Position numbers and translations under genes: made by a program. From Alphaproteobacteria bacterium (GTDB lineage Bacteria; Pseudomonadota; Alphaproteobacteria; RF32; CAG-239): a stretch of DNA of 56,151 nucleotides. The notes below the pieces were generated by a model, which was not told the origin of the DNA, ran no database searches, and saw only the letters and a list, made by a program, of their open reading frames with translations. This document shows, one piece after another, positions 8,119 through 15,372 of this stretch. How positions within the stretch are numbered: position 1 is the stretch's first letter; every line of letters starts with the position of its first letter. The stretch is from the NCBI GenBank assembly GCA_017961285.1, contig JAGCXO010000005.1:1-56151 (forward strand). Reading direction: 5' to 3'.

Positions 8119-9060
8119 ATGACACAATATCTAGCACATCTTTCAAACAATGCCATGTGGACAATATTTGGCATCGCCGTAATCATCCTCTTGGCGTGGG
8201 ATTTATTTTTCTTGAACCGTAAAAATGAAGTTCCAGTGTTTTCACACACCCTGCTTTTGTGCATAGTCTATATCGCCGCCGGCTTGCTTTTCGGACTTTT
8301 TGTAATGTATGAAAAAGGCACCGAAAGCGGCATGCTCTTTTTCACCGGCTTTTTGGTTGAAAAAAGCTTGTCACTTGACAACATTTTCATTATGTCGGTT
8401 GTTTTCACCTCACTGGGAATTCCACGCATATACCAACATCGTGTGTTATTCTGGGGTATTTTGGGGGCCATCGTCATGCGTGCCTTACTTATTATGGTCG
8501 GTGAAGCACTCATCAGCAACTTCCACTGGGTACTCTACATTTTCTCGGCATTTTTGCTCTATACCGGCGTTCAAATGATGCTCCACAAAGAGGAAGAAGA
8601 AGCCAAATTTGAAGAAAGCAAAGTCTATAAATTTTTGAGCCGATTCTGTCGCGTAACCTCGATCCACAGCGGACATTTTTTTGTTAAAGAGAACGGCAAA
8701 ATGTTCATAACACCGCTGTTTTTTGCACTTTTGACCATTGAGATTATGGACGTGATTTTCGCACTCGACAGCATTCCAGCAATTTTCTTGATTACCCAAG
8801 ATATTTTCATTGTATATACCAGTAACATTTTTGCCATTTTGGGCTTGCGTGCGCTATACTTTCTTTTGGAAGCCGCCGTCCACAAATTCTATTATCTAAA
8901 ACCGTCGCTATCGGTAATTATGGTCTTTATCGGTTGCAAAATCTTTTTGCCGCACCTTGGCTGGGAAGTTACAGCCATGCAATCTCTTGCCATAACCTTC
9001 AGCATAATTTTTGTCGGCATCACCGCCTCGCTCTTGCGCAGCCCTACCGAGGAAAAATAA
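8119..9060 (+). CDS. TerC/Alx-family integral membrane protein
   Basis: A 313-residue TerC-family protein with about nine membrane segments. Conserved acidic motifs are visible: GFLVEKSLSLDNIFIM (about 75-90) and LLTIEIMDVIFALDSIPAIF (about 197-216). These acidic residues are thought to handle metal ions; E. coli Alx and related proteins export manganese or protect exoenzyme metallation, and TerC gives tellurite resistance. The leader is only 59 bases and contains a TATAAT at 8087, so I see no room for the long pH/Mn riboswitch known before E. coli alx. Confidence 0.9.
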   Translation: MTQYLAHLSNNAMWTIFGIAVIILLAWDLFFLNRKNEVPVFSHTLLLCIVYIAAGLLFGLFVMYEKGTESGMLFFTGFLVEKSLSLDNIFIMSVVFTSLGIPRIYQHRVLFWGILGAIVMRALLIMVGEALISNFHWVLYIFSAFLLYTGVQMMLHKEEEEAKFEESKVYKFLSRFCRVTSIHSGHFFVKENGKMFITPLFFALLTIEIMDVIFALDSIPAIFLITQDIFIVYTSNIFAILGLRALYFLLEAAVHKFYYLKPSLSVIMVFIGCKIFLPHLGWEVTAMQSLAITFSIIFVGITASLLRSPTEEK

Positions 9061-9069
9061 ATATACATT

Positions 9070-9107
9070 GTCATGGCTATTTTTCGACTTGTCGAAAAAT
9101 TTTAACT
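9070..9107 (+). terminator. hairpin after terC-like gene
   Basis: A stem at 9080-9087 with 9092-9099 (TTTTTCGA/TCGAAAAA, loop CTTG) followed by TTTT lies 20 bases past the stop. It may terminate the TerC gene. The surrounding sequence, beginning GTCAT, resembles the palindromic repeats at 41995, 42198 and 55827. Confidence 0.5.
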
Positions 9108-9157
9108 ATCTACGACTTTTATATATTTTTTAATAACTCAAAATTAGAATCAATGGT

Positions 9158-9180
9158 ATAATTAATTCTAACTAGGAGTC
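9158..9180 (+). repeat. duplicated leader element, copy 1
   Basis: A 23-base block (ATAATTAATTCTAACTAGGA then GTC) just before the first ankyrin gene. It includes the ribosome binding site and the end of a TATAAT hexamer, and recurs at 10056-10078 with one change. Confidence 0.75.
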
Positions 9181-9187
9181 TTTTTTC

Positions 9188-10045
9188 ATGAAACTTGCAT
9201 TAAAATTATTACTGTTGTTCATTATCCTTATATCAACAACTCTGTCTGCCCAAGAAAACACCTCAACACCACTAAATGACGAAACAAAATCAAATTACAC
9301 TAAAGATCTCATTACAAAGGAAGTTGAAGAACTTATAAACAAGGGATACAACCTGAATAAACAAGATCCATCGACAGGATTAACCACATTAATGGAAGTT
9401 GCCAAAATTGATGAAAATCCTGAACTTATAGAAGCACTAATTGAACACGGCGCTGATGTTAATGCCAAAGACTTTGCCGGTACCACTGTTTTAATGTATG
9501 CTTCAGTTTACAATAATAATCCTGCTATTATAGAAACCCTTATCAAACATGGTGCCGACATAAATGCAAAAGATCGACAAGGACGAACAGCTCTGATATT
9601 AGCCATAACTAATGACAAAGATGTAACAACAATTGATACTCTCATCGCAAATGGTGCAAATGTTAACGATAAATTTATTCATAACAGCACTGCTCTTTAT
9701 CTTGCCGCTTCAATATCAAGCTATACTGAGGTAATTGAAACACTTATCAATCATGGAGCAATCGTGAGAGTTGATGATTTGTGTGCCGCAGCAGCATCTA
9801 CTAGAAACCTAGCTATCATTGAAAAAATCGCCCAACATTTACCAGATATCAACGAACAAGACGACGATGGTGATACCGGTTTAATGGCAGCTGTCTACAA
9901 TTCCAACCCCCAAGCCGTTGAAACACTCCTCAAACTTGGTGCCGATATCAACATAAAAAACAACAACGGAGAAACAGCCATCGATATCGCCAAAAGAGAA
10001 AATCGGCAAGATATTCTCGAAATTTTGCAAAAATATCAGCAATAA
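9188..10045 (+). CDS. secreted ankyrin-repeat protein
   Basis: A 285-residue protein with a signal peptide (MKLALKLLLL to LSA, about 21 residues) followed by roughly seven ankyrin repeats. The units carry TTLMEVAK, LIEALIEHGADVNAKD and similar consensus, with an extra NNNP-type insertion that makes them about 35 residues. The last unit ends DIAKRENRQDILEILQKYQQ as a C-terminal cap. Ankyrin solenoids bind other proteins; with a signal peptide this one acts in the periplasm or outside. A TATAAT at 9157 and TAGGAG site precede ATG 9188. The next gene is a paralogue with a nearly identical leader and signal peptide. Confidence 0.85.
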   Translation: MKLALKLLLLFIILISTTLSAQENTSTPLNDETKSNYTKDLITKEVEELINKGYNLNKQDPSTGLTTLMEVAKIDENPELIEALIEHGADVNAKDFAGTTVLMYASVYNNNPAIIETLIKHGADINAKDRQGRTALILAITNDKDVTTIDTLIANGANVNDKFIHNSTALYLAASISSYTEVIETLINHGAIVRVDDLCAAAASTRNLAIIEKIAQHLPDINEQDDDGDTGLMAAVYNSNPQAVETLLKLGADINIKNNNGETAIDIAKRENRQDILEILQKYQQ

Positions 10046-10055
10046 AAACTCTGCC

Positions 10056-10078
10056 ATAATTAATTCTAATTAGGAGTC
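10056..10078 (+). repeat. duplicated leader element, copy 2
   Basis: Matches 22 of 23 bases of the block at 9158-9180 and stands at the same distance from the second ankyrin gene. It shows that promoter-proximal sequence, ribosome binding site and signal peptide were duplicated together. Confidence 0.75.
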
Positions 10079-10085
10079 CCTTCTC

Positions 10086-12956
10086 ATGAAGCTTGTATTA
10101 AAATTGTTATTATTGAGCATCATACTTATATCAACAAACCTATCTGCCCAAGAAAACGTCTCAACACTTTCTTCCACCACTCAAGAAACAACTGAAAATA
10201 AGTGGTTGTTTGATCTAAAATGGTGGAAAAGAGCAACTCCGCAAGATGTTGAAACAATCATAAACAACGGAGCCTATGCCGATGCGGAAAGCGATTATGG
10301 CGGTTATACCCCTCTGATACTTGCCGCTCAAAACAATAACAATCCGAAAGTTATAGAAACACTCATAAAAAACGGCGCAAATGTTAATGGAAAAAACGAA
10401 GAAGGAGTAACTGCTCTAATGATGGCTGTAGCTTCCGGCAACAATCCTGAAATTACAGAAACTCTCATTAAAAACGGTGCTGATGTCAATGCAAAAAGCA
10501 AATATGATCAAACACCCCTAATGTTTGCAACCTCAAAACAAAAAACACCAGTCGAAAAGTTTGCAGTTATCCCTAACAACTCGGAGATCGACACCATAAA
10601 CGCACAAATTGCAGAAACGCAACTCAAAAACATAAACCTGCTGATCCAAAACAAAGCCGATATCAATGCCAAAAACACTTCTGGAGTGAGCGCATTGATG
10701 TATGCTGCATTTGAGAATAACAACCTTGAAGTTATCGAAACACTCATCAAACATGGTGCCGATGTCAACGCCACAGATATGGATGGCGAAAATGCCCTGA
10801 TGTCAGCAGCTTTTCAAAACGACAATCCGCAAATTATTGAAACACTCATCAAACACGGCGCCGATGTCAATGCCAAAGACAATAACGGCTATACAGCTTT
10901 GTTAAAAGCAGCCTCTGCCAATACCAATCCACAAGTTATCGAAACACTCATCAAAAATGGTGCCGACATTAACATAACCGGAAAAAACGGAGAAACTCCT
11001 TTAATATTGGCGGCATCCTCCAACCCTGCTTTTGCCATGCCCACACAATTCAAACGCGGAGCCGGCAAAGATACTGACATATGGCTTGGATTACTTGGAA
11101 TGATGGCAGTTTCTCTTTCTGATGAGGATAATCCCGAACAACTCAAAGCGAAAATAAGCATAATAGAAAACCTTATCAATCACGGTATTGATGTAAATGC
11201 CCAAGACAACAACGGACAAACAGCCCTGATGTATGCCGCCTCATTTACACAAAATCCCGAAGTTATCGAAACTCTCCTCAAAAACGGTGCTGATATAAAT
11301 GCAAAAGACAAAACCGGACACACAGCTCTAATGGCTGCGGCAAAACATACCGAAAACCCGCAAATTATTGAAACACTCATCAAACACGGTGCCGATATCA
11401 ACGCCAAAACCGAAAGCGGCAAAACAGCTTTTATGTATGCCGCAAAGAATAAAAAAGCTGCCATTTTGGAAACATTCACAAAATACACAAAAGATGCCGA
11501 TATAAAAGAAATCAGCGATGGAGAAAATTTGATAAAAATTGCCGGCACCACCAATGATGTTGAAATTATAGAAAATATGATAAAAAACGGAGCTGACGTC
11601 AATGCCAAAGATGAAATAGGAAAAACAGCTTTGATGACTGCCGCACAATTTAGCAATTTCGCTGCCGTTGAAACGCTCATCAAACATGGTGCTGATGTCA
11701 ATGCCGGAGACAATAACAAGCATACTGCATTATTCTATGCAAACCGAGCAGAAATTGTTGAAATCCTCATCAAACATGGAGCAGACGTCAACGCAGTTGC
11801 CGAATTTGGCAGAACCGTTCTTTTATATTCAACAAATAAAAGAGCGGATGTTATCGAAGCACTCATCAAAAACGGGGCTGATGTCAATGCAAGAGACGGC
11901 AATAATAATACAATTTTAATGAATGCTATAAGTAATGGACATGAACATGCAATTCTCCCACTTCTCAAACACGGCGCAGACATCAATGCCAAAGGTGATG
12001 GAGATTGGACAGCTTTAATGAGCGCTGTGCATAACAATAATCAGAAACTTGTTGAAATACTCATTGAACATGGCGCAGATGTCAATGCCAAAAATAATGA
12101 GGGTAGAACAGCATTAGATGATGCCCTAAACCAATATAATAAAGGTTATATCAAAAGCCCAATCATTGTCGAAACTCTCATCAAAAACGGAGCAAAAGAC
12201 AAAGATGGCAATGTTCCGACTATAACATCCAATAATCCTCAAGAAACAGCCCTCAATGAGTGGCCGTCCGAGTTAAACTCACCCTTTTATTATAAATGGT
12301 GGAAAAAAGCAACGCCGCAAGATATAGAAACACGCATCAAAAACGGAGCAGACATAAATGCCAAAGAAAACCCTCTAAAATTAGCAATAGAATATAATAA
12401 AAACCCGGCAGTTACCGAAATGCTCATCAAGCATGGTGCTAATTTATCAAGCATGTCAATTTTTTATGCCGCACTTTCAAACAAAAACCTCGAAATTTTA
12501 GAAACTCTTATCAAGCATGGAGCTGATGTCAATTTTAAAGATAATGACGGAGAAACTCCCCTAATGCATGCTGTTAAGAACCCTCAAGCTACTGAAATAC
12601 TCATCAAACATGGCGCTGATTTAAATGCAAAAGACAAAGATGGAAATACTGCTTTAATACATGCAATAAAAAAGGGGAGATTCTCCAATCCCAATGTTGT
12701 AAAAATACTTCTTGAGCATGGTGCCGATATTAATGTCAAAAGCAATACAGGAAATGTTTTAGAGATTGCTGCTTTTAGCGGAAATTCGCAAGTGATAGAA
12801 ACACTACTTGAACACGGAGAAAATATCAATATAAACAACACCGACTTTTTTGATGCTCCACCTTTAATATTAGCAATAGTAAATGATGCAGTACCTGCTG
12901 ACACCATAGAAACTTTCATCAAACATGGTGCTGACGTTAATATAAAAAAAAAGTAA
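10086..12956 (+). CDS. large secreted ankyrin-repeat protein, stopped early by frameshift
   Basis: A 956-residue protein with a signal peptide (residues 1-21) and about 24 ankyrin repeats, each close to the pattern NP-x-IIETLIKHGADVNAKD. A module KWWKRATPQD at about residue 45 recurs as KWWKKATPQD at about residue 737, so the protein looks like two ankyrin proteins joined. The frame closes at a TAA right after an A9 tract (12944-12952). One base fewer would continue into the matching C-terminal repeats and cap up to 13143, so the annotated end is probably a frameshift product. It acts outside the cytoplasm; a binding partner cannot be named. Confidence 0.85.
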   Translation: MKLVLKLLLLSIILISTNLSAQENVSTLSSTTQETTENKWLFDLKWWKRATPQDVETIINNGAYADAESDYGGYTPLILAAQNNNNPKVIETLIKNGANVNGKNEEGVTALMMAVASGNNPEITETLIKNGADVNAKSKYDQTPLMFATSKQKTPVEKFAVIPNNSEIDTINAQIAETQLKNINLLIQNKADINAKNTSGVSALMYAAFENNNLEVIETLIKHGADVNATDMDGENALMSAAFQNDNPQIIETLIKHGADVNAKDNNGYTALLKAASANTNPQVIETLIKNGADINITGKNGETPLILAASSNPAFAMPTQFKRGAGKDTDIWLGLLGMMAVSLSDEDNPEQLKAKISIIENLINHGIDVNAQDNNGQTALMYAASFTQNPEVIETLLKNGADINAKDKTGHTALMAAAKHTENPQIIETLIKHGADINAKTESGKTAFMYAAKNKKAAILETFTKYTKDADIKEISDGENLIKIAGTTNDVEIIENMIKNGADVNAKDEIGKTALMTAAQFSNFAAVETLIKHGADVNAGDNNKHTALFYANRAEIVEILIKHGADVNAVAEFGRTVLLYSTNKRADVIEALIKNGADVNARDGNNNTILMNAISNGHEHAILPLLKHGADINAKGDGDWTALMSAVHNNNQKLVEILIEHGADVNAKNNEGRTALDDALNQYNKGYIKSPIIVETLIKNGAKDKDGNVPTITSNNPQETALNEWPSELNSPFYYKWWKKATPQDIETRIKNGADINAKENPLKLAIEYNKNPAVTEMLIKHGANLSSMSIFYAALSNKNLEILETLIKHGADVNFKDNDGETPLMHAVKNPQATEILIKHGADLNAKDKDGNTALIHAIKKGRFSNPNVVKILLEHGADINVKSNTGNVLEIAAFSGNSQVIETLLEHGENININNTDFFDAPPLILAIVNDAVPADTIETFIKHGADVNIKKK

Positions 12957-13143
12957 TGATGGTAATACACCGTTGATGTTTGCCACAGTTTCAAGAAACC
13001 CTAACAGTCCTCAAATTATTGAAGTTCTTCTCAAACATGGCGCAAATGTCAATGCCAAAAATAATAGAGGAGAAACTGCCGCTGACATCGCCAAACGGAT
13101 AAACCGCCAAGACATTCTTTCAATACTGGAAAAATATCAGTAA
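12957..13143 (+). pseudogene. out-of-frame 3' part of the large ankyrin gene
   Basis: In the frame one base away from the upstream gene this stretch reads NDGNTPLMFATVSRN, then IIEVLLKHGANVNAKNN, then GETAADIAKRINRQDILSIL and EKYQ before TAA at 13141-13143. These are one and a half ankyrin repeats plus the same cap that ends the smaller paralogue. It is therefore the lost C-terminus of the 10086 gene, separated by the A9 tract. Whether it is expressed by slippage, phase variation or not at all cannot be seen. Confidence 0.85.
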
Positions 13144-13859
13144 TAAAACAAATACCACAACCTGTTTTTGAGTTTTTGCCACAGCTTGCACCTAACGCAA
13201 ATTTTGCGCTTCAATTTCGGCTTTTGCAAATTGTCTAAATAAAGTGCTAGTTCTCTGACAAAAGGTAAAGTTACGTCCAAAACTTCTGAAGAATTTTCGT
13301 TAAAATCACGATATTTCTTAGTCCACTCCAACTGCATGGCTGTCGCTTGCGACAACTCTCGTTGCAAACGCCCCACCAACCCTGGCTGTCCTGTATATGA
13401 TGGATGATTGACAACATATTTCAACTTATATTTCTGACAAAGCTTTTTGATAAAAACCAACTCCTCAGCATAATCTTTAGGCGAACAATAACCAATTCCT
13501 ACCGCCAAATCAAAAGGCCTGTTTTTCATGGCATGAATATCCAAAAAATAGTGCTTTTCCAAATGGTTTTCTGCAATAAACGAATTAATCACACATTTTT
13601 CATCAATATATTTATTGCGCACAATATATGACATCCCACAAGTTTCACCCAAATATTTTACAATTCCTCCGGTAAACTTATCGTTCAGTTTAATGTGTTT
13701 ATTGGCTGTCGTTTTTGTTGAATGAGGCGCACTCAAACAAACATAAGAATTGTTCTCCGTATATGAAAAAACCTCATCATCTTCCGCATTGCCGAAATAG
13801 CTGTTTTCAGAAAACAGCTTTTCAAAATCATTCAACTGTTTAACAGTTTTTTTATTCAT
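13137..13859 (-). CDS. N-formylglutamate amidohydrolase-like protein
   Basis: About 240 residues, resembling the N-formylglutamate amidohydrolase (FGase) family. Visible family-like elements are SAPHS near residue 44, a FLDIHAMKNRPFDLAVG block with likely metal ligands, and NHPSYTGQPGLVGRL followed by AMQLEW. FGases release formate from N-formyl amino acids with zinc. A basic tail (about 20 residues rich in K, R and W) is unusual. I prefer ATG 13859, since AGAGG lies just ahead of it; an ATG one codon earlier and a TTG at 13871 are alternatives. The 3' end overlaps the out-of-frame end of the ankyrin gene by 7 bases. Confidence 0.65.
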   Translation of the reverse strand: MNKKTVKQLNDFEKLFSENSYFGNAEDDEVFSYTENNSYVCLSAPHSTKTTANKHIKLNDKFTGGIVKYLGETCGMSYIVRNKYIDEKCVINSFIAENHLEKHYFLDIHAMKNRPFDLAVGIGYCSPKDYAEELVFIKKLCQKYKLKYVVNHPSYTGQPGLVGRLQRELSQATAMQLEWTKKYRDFNENSSEVLDVTLPFVRELALYLDNLQKPKLKRKICVRCKLWQKLKNRLWYLFYY

Positions 13860-13915
13860 CATTCCTCTCAAAAGATAATAATATCACCAAGGACTTAATT
13901 TATCCTTAAACATAC

Positions 13916-13943
13916 AAAAACCGCCCTCAAAAGGACGGTTTTT
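13916..13943. terminator. bidirectional terminator after tRNA-Thr
   Basis: A 12-bp stem (13916-13927 with 13932-13943, one wobble pair) with loop CAAA begins with A5 and ends with T5. It terminates the murD-tRNA-Thr transcript on the minus strand. Confidence 0.85.
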
Positions 13944-13950
13944 CTTTAAC

Positions 13951-14026
13951 TGGTGCCGCTTGCGTGAATCGAACACGCGACAACACGATTACGAATCGTG
14001 TGCTCTACCAACTGAGCTAAAGCGGC
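13951..14026 (-). tRNA. tRNA-Thr(CGT)
   Basis: A 76-nt cloverleaf on the minus strand with encoded CCA. Acceptor GCCGCTT pairs with AAGCGGC, the D-arm has TAGCTCAGTTGGTAGAGC, the anticodon stem CACGA/TCGTG encloses TTCGTAA giving CGT, and the T-arm is GCGTGTTCGATTCACGC. It reads threonine ACG codons. It begins 2 bases after the murD stop codon, so it must be processed out of the murD transcript or have a promoter inside murD. Confidence 0.95.
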
Positions 14027-14028
14027 AT

Positions 14029-15372
14029 TTACAATGCCTCGACAATCCTCATAAAATGATTGCCTCTTTCCATAAAATTTTTATAAAAATCAAAGCTTGG
14101 ACTGGTCGGCGTAAACAACACCGCTCCACCCCCAATCTTTTGCAACAAATCATAGGCTGATGCAACAGCTTTTTCCAAACTATCCACCTCCAACAGCTCA
14201 AAATCATCTCTTTTCACTCCCTCTCGCAAAGCCGAAGCAATTTTCGACCCCGTTTGATAGAGTGTTATAACGGCTTTAACATTAACACAAGCCTCAACGC
14301 TTTTGGCATAGTCGGTATAGTCTTGTTTATTGTCCTGCCCGCCCGAAATCAGCACCAAATTTTCGGCAAAACTCCTCATCGCTCCGATTGCCGCTTCCGG
14401 CGCGGTTGAAATGCTGTCATTAATAAACAAAACTCGGTTCTTCACCGCCACTTTTTGCAATCTGTGCGGCAAAGGCTCAAAATCGCGCAGAATTTCCGCC
14501 GCCTTTTTTATATCCATCCCCAAATATTGCAATATACTGAAAACACCGGCCAAATTATCCAAATTATGATTGCCGCTCAGTTTCAAATCATCAATCACCA
14601 AAAGCTTTTCTCTGCCGCAATAAAGAGCCTTTCCCTCGGCATGAAAACCATCTTCACAATTATAAAATTTTCGTTTGTCGGCATAAACTTCCGAATAGTC
14701 AACCAACTGCTGATTGCGCGCATTCACAAAAAAGACATCCCCGCCTTTTTGATTCGCCACCAAATGCATTTTATCTTTGCAATAATTCTCATGTCCGTTA
14801 TGCCAATCGCTATGAACATAAAACAAATTCGTAAACATCACGACATCTGGCGAAATTGTCAAATCAACCGCCTGATAACTCGAAATTTCCGCCACCAAAA
14901 AGTCATATTTTTCATCAACCAACTCAATCAACGGCCGACCGATATTTCCGCCCAGCCCGACTTTATATCCCAATTTTTCAAGCATAAAAGCCAAGGCACT
15001 GACACTGGTGCTTTTCCCCTTCGAGCCGCTGATTGCCACAATTTTGCATTTAGGATATTTTTCTCTTATCTCGTGCAAACACAAATCGCTGACCGTTGTA
15101 ACTTTGTTGCGATATTTTATAATTTCCGGCTTATAAACACTGACCCCCGGTGAACGAATAATCACATCCGCTTCTTTACATCCGGCATCAAGTTTATTTC
15201 CGCAATAAAGTTTATATTTTTCAAAACCTTCCGGCTTTTCGCACACATCATCATTAAGCAAAACAAATTTTTCCGTTATCTTATGAGAAAAAAGATAATT
15301 GAGAATTTCCTTTCCTTCTTTTCCCATTCCCCAAACGGCAACAATCTTGCCCCGCAAATCACTTATTTTCAT
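14029..15372 (-). CDS. murD: UDP-N-acetylmuramoyl-L-alanine:D-glutamate ligase
   Basis: A 447-residue Mur ligase. The ATP-binding P-loop GSKGKSTS lies near residues 115-122, followed by GGNIGRPLIEL and EISSYQAV typical of MurD, the central HNLDNLAG block, and the C-terminal domain with SGGQDNKQDY. MurD adds D-glutamate to UDP-MurNAc-L-alanine in the cytoplasmic stage of peptidoglycan synthesis. It overlaps the MscS-like gene by 4 bases (ATGA) and is followed directly by tRNA-Thr. It stands outside the usual dcw cluster. Confidence 0.95.
   Translation of the reverse strand: MKISDLRGKIVAVWGMGKEGKEILNYLFSHKITEKFVLLNDDVCEKPEGFEKYKLYCGNKLDAGCKEADVIIRSPGVSVYKPEIIKYRNKVTTVSDLCLHEIREKYPKCKIVAISGSKGKSTSVSALAFMLEKLGYKVGLGGNIGRPLIELVDEKYDFLVAEISSYQAVDLTISPDVVMFTNLFYVHSDWHNGHENYCKDKMHLVANQKGGDVFFVNARNQQLVDYSEVYADKRKFYNCEDGFHAEGKALYCGREKLLVIDDLKLSGNHNLDNLAGVFSILQYLGMDIKKAAEILRDFEPLPHRLQKVAVKNRVLFINDSISTAPEAAIGAMRSFAENLVLISGGQDNKQDYTDYAKSVEACVNVKAVITLYQTGSKIASALREGVKRDDFELLEVDSLEKAVASAYDLLQKIGGGAVLFTPTSPSFDFYKNFMERGNHFMRIVEAL

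Noticed and set aside
9061..9187. Possible riboswitch between the TerC and ankyrin genes
   Set aside because: Only a simple hairpin and a TATAAT are visible; the region is too short and has no known aptamer motif.
10086..12956. Long open frames on the minus strand inside the ankyrin gene
   Set aside because: They are complements of the repeats (ALTSAPCLMSVS pattern) and have no ribosome binding sites; the plus-strand protein explains them.
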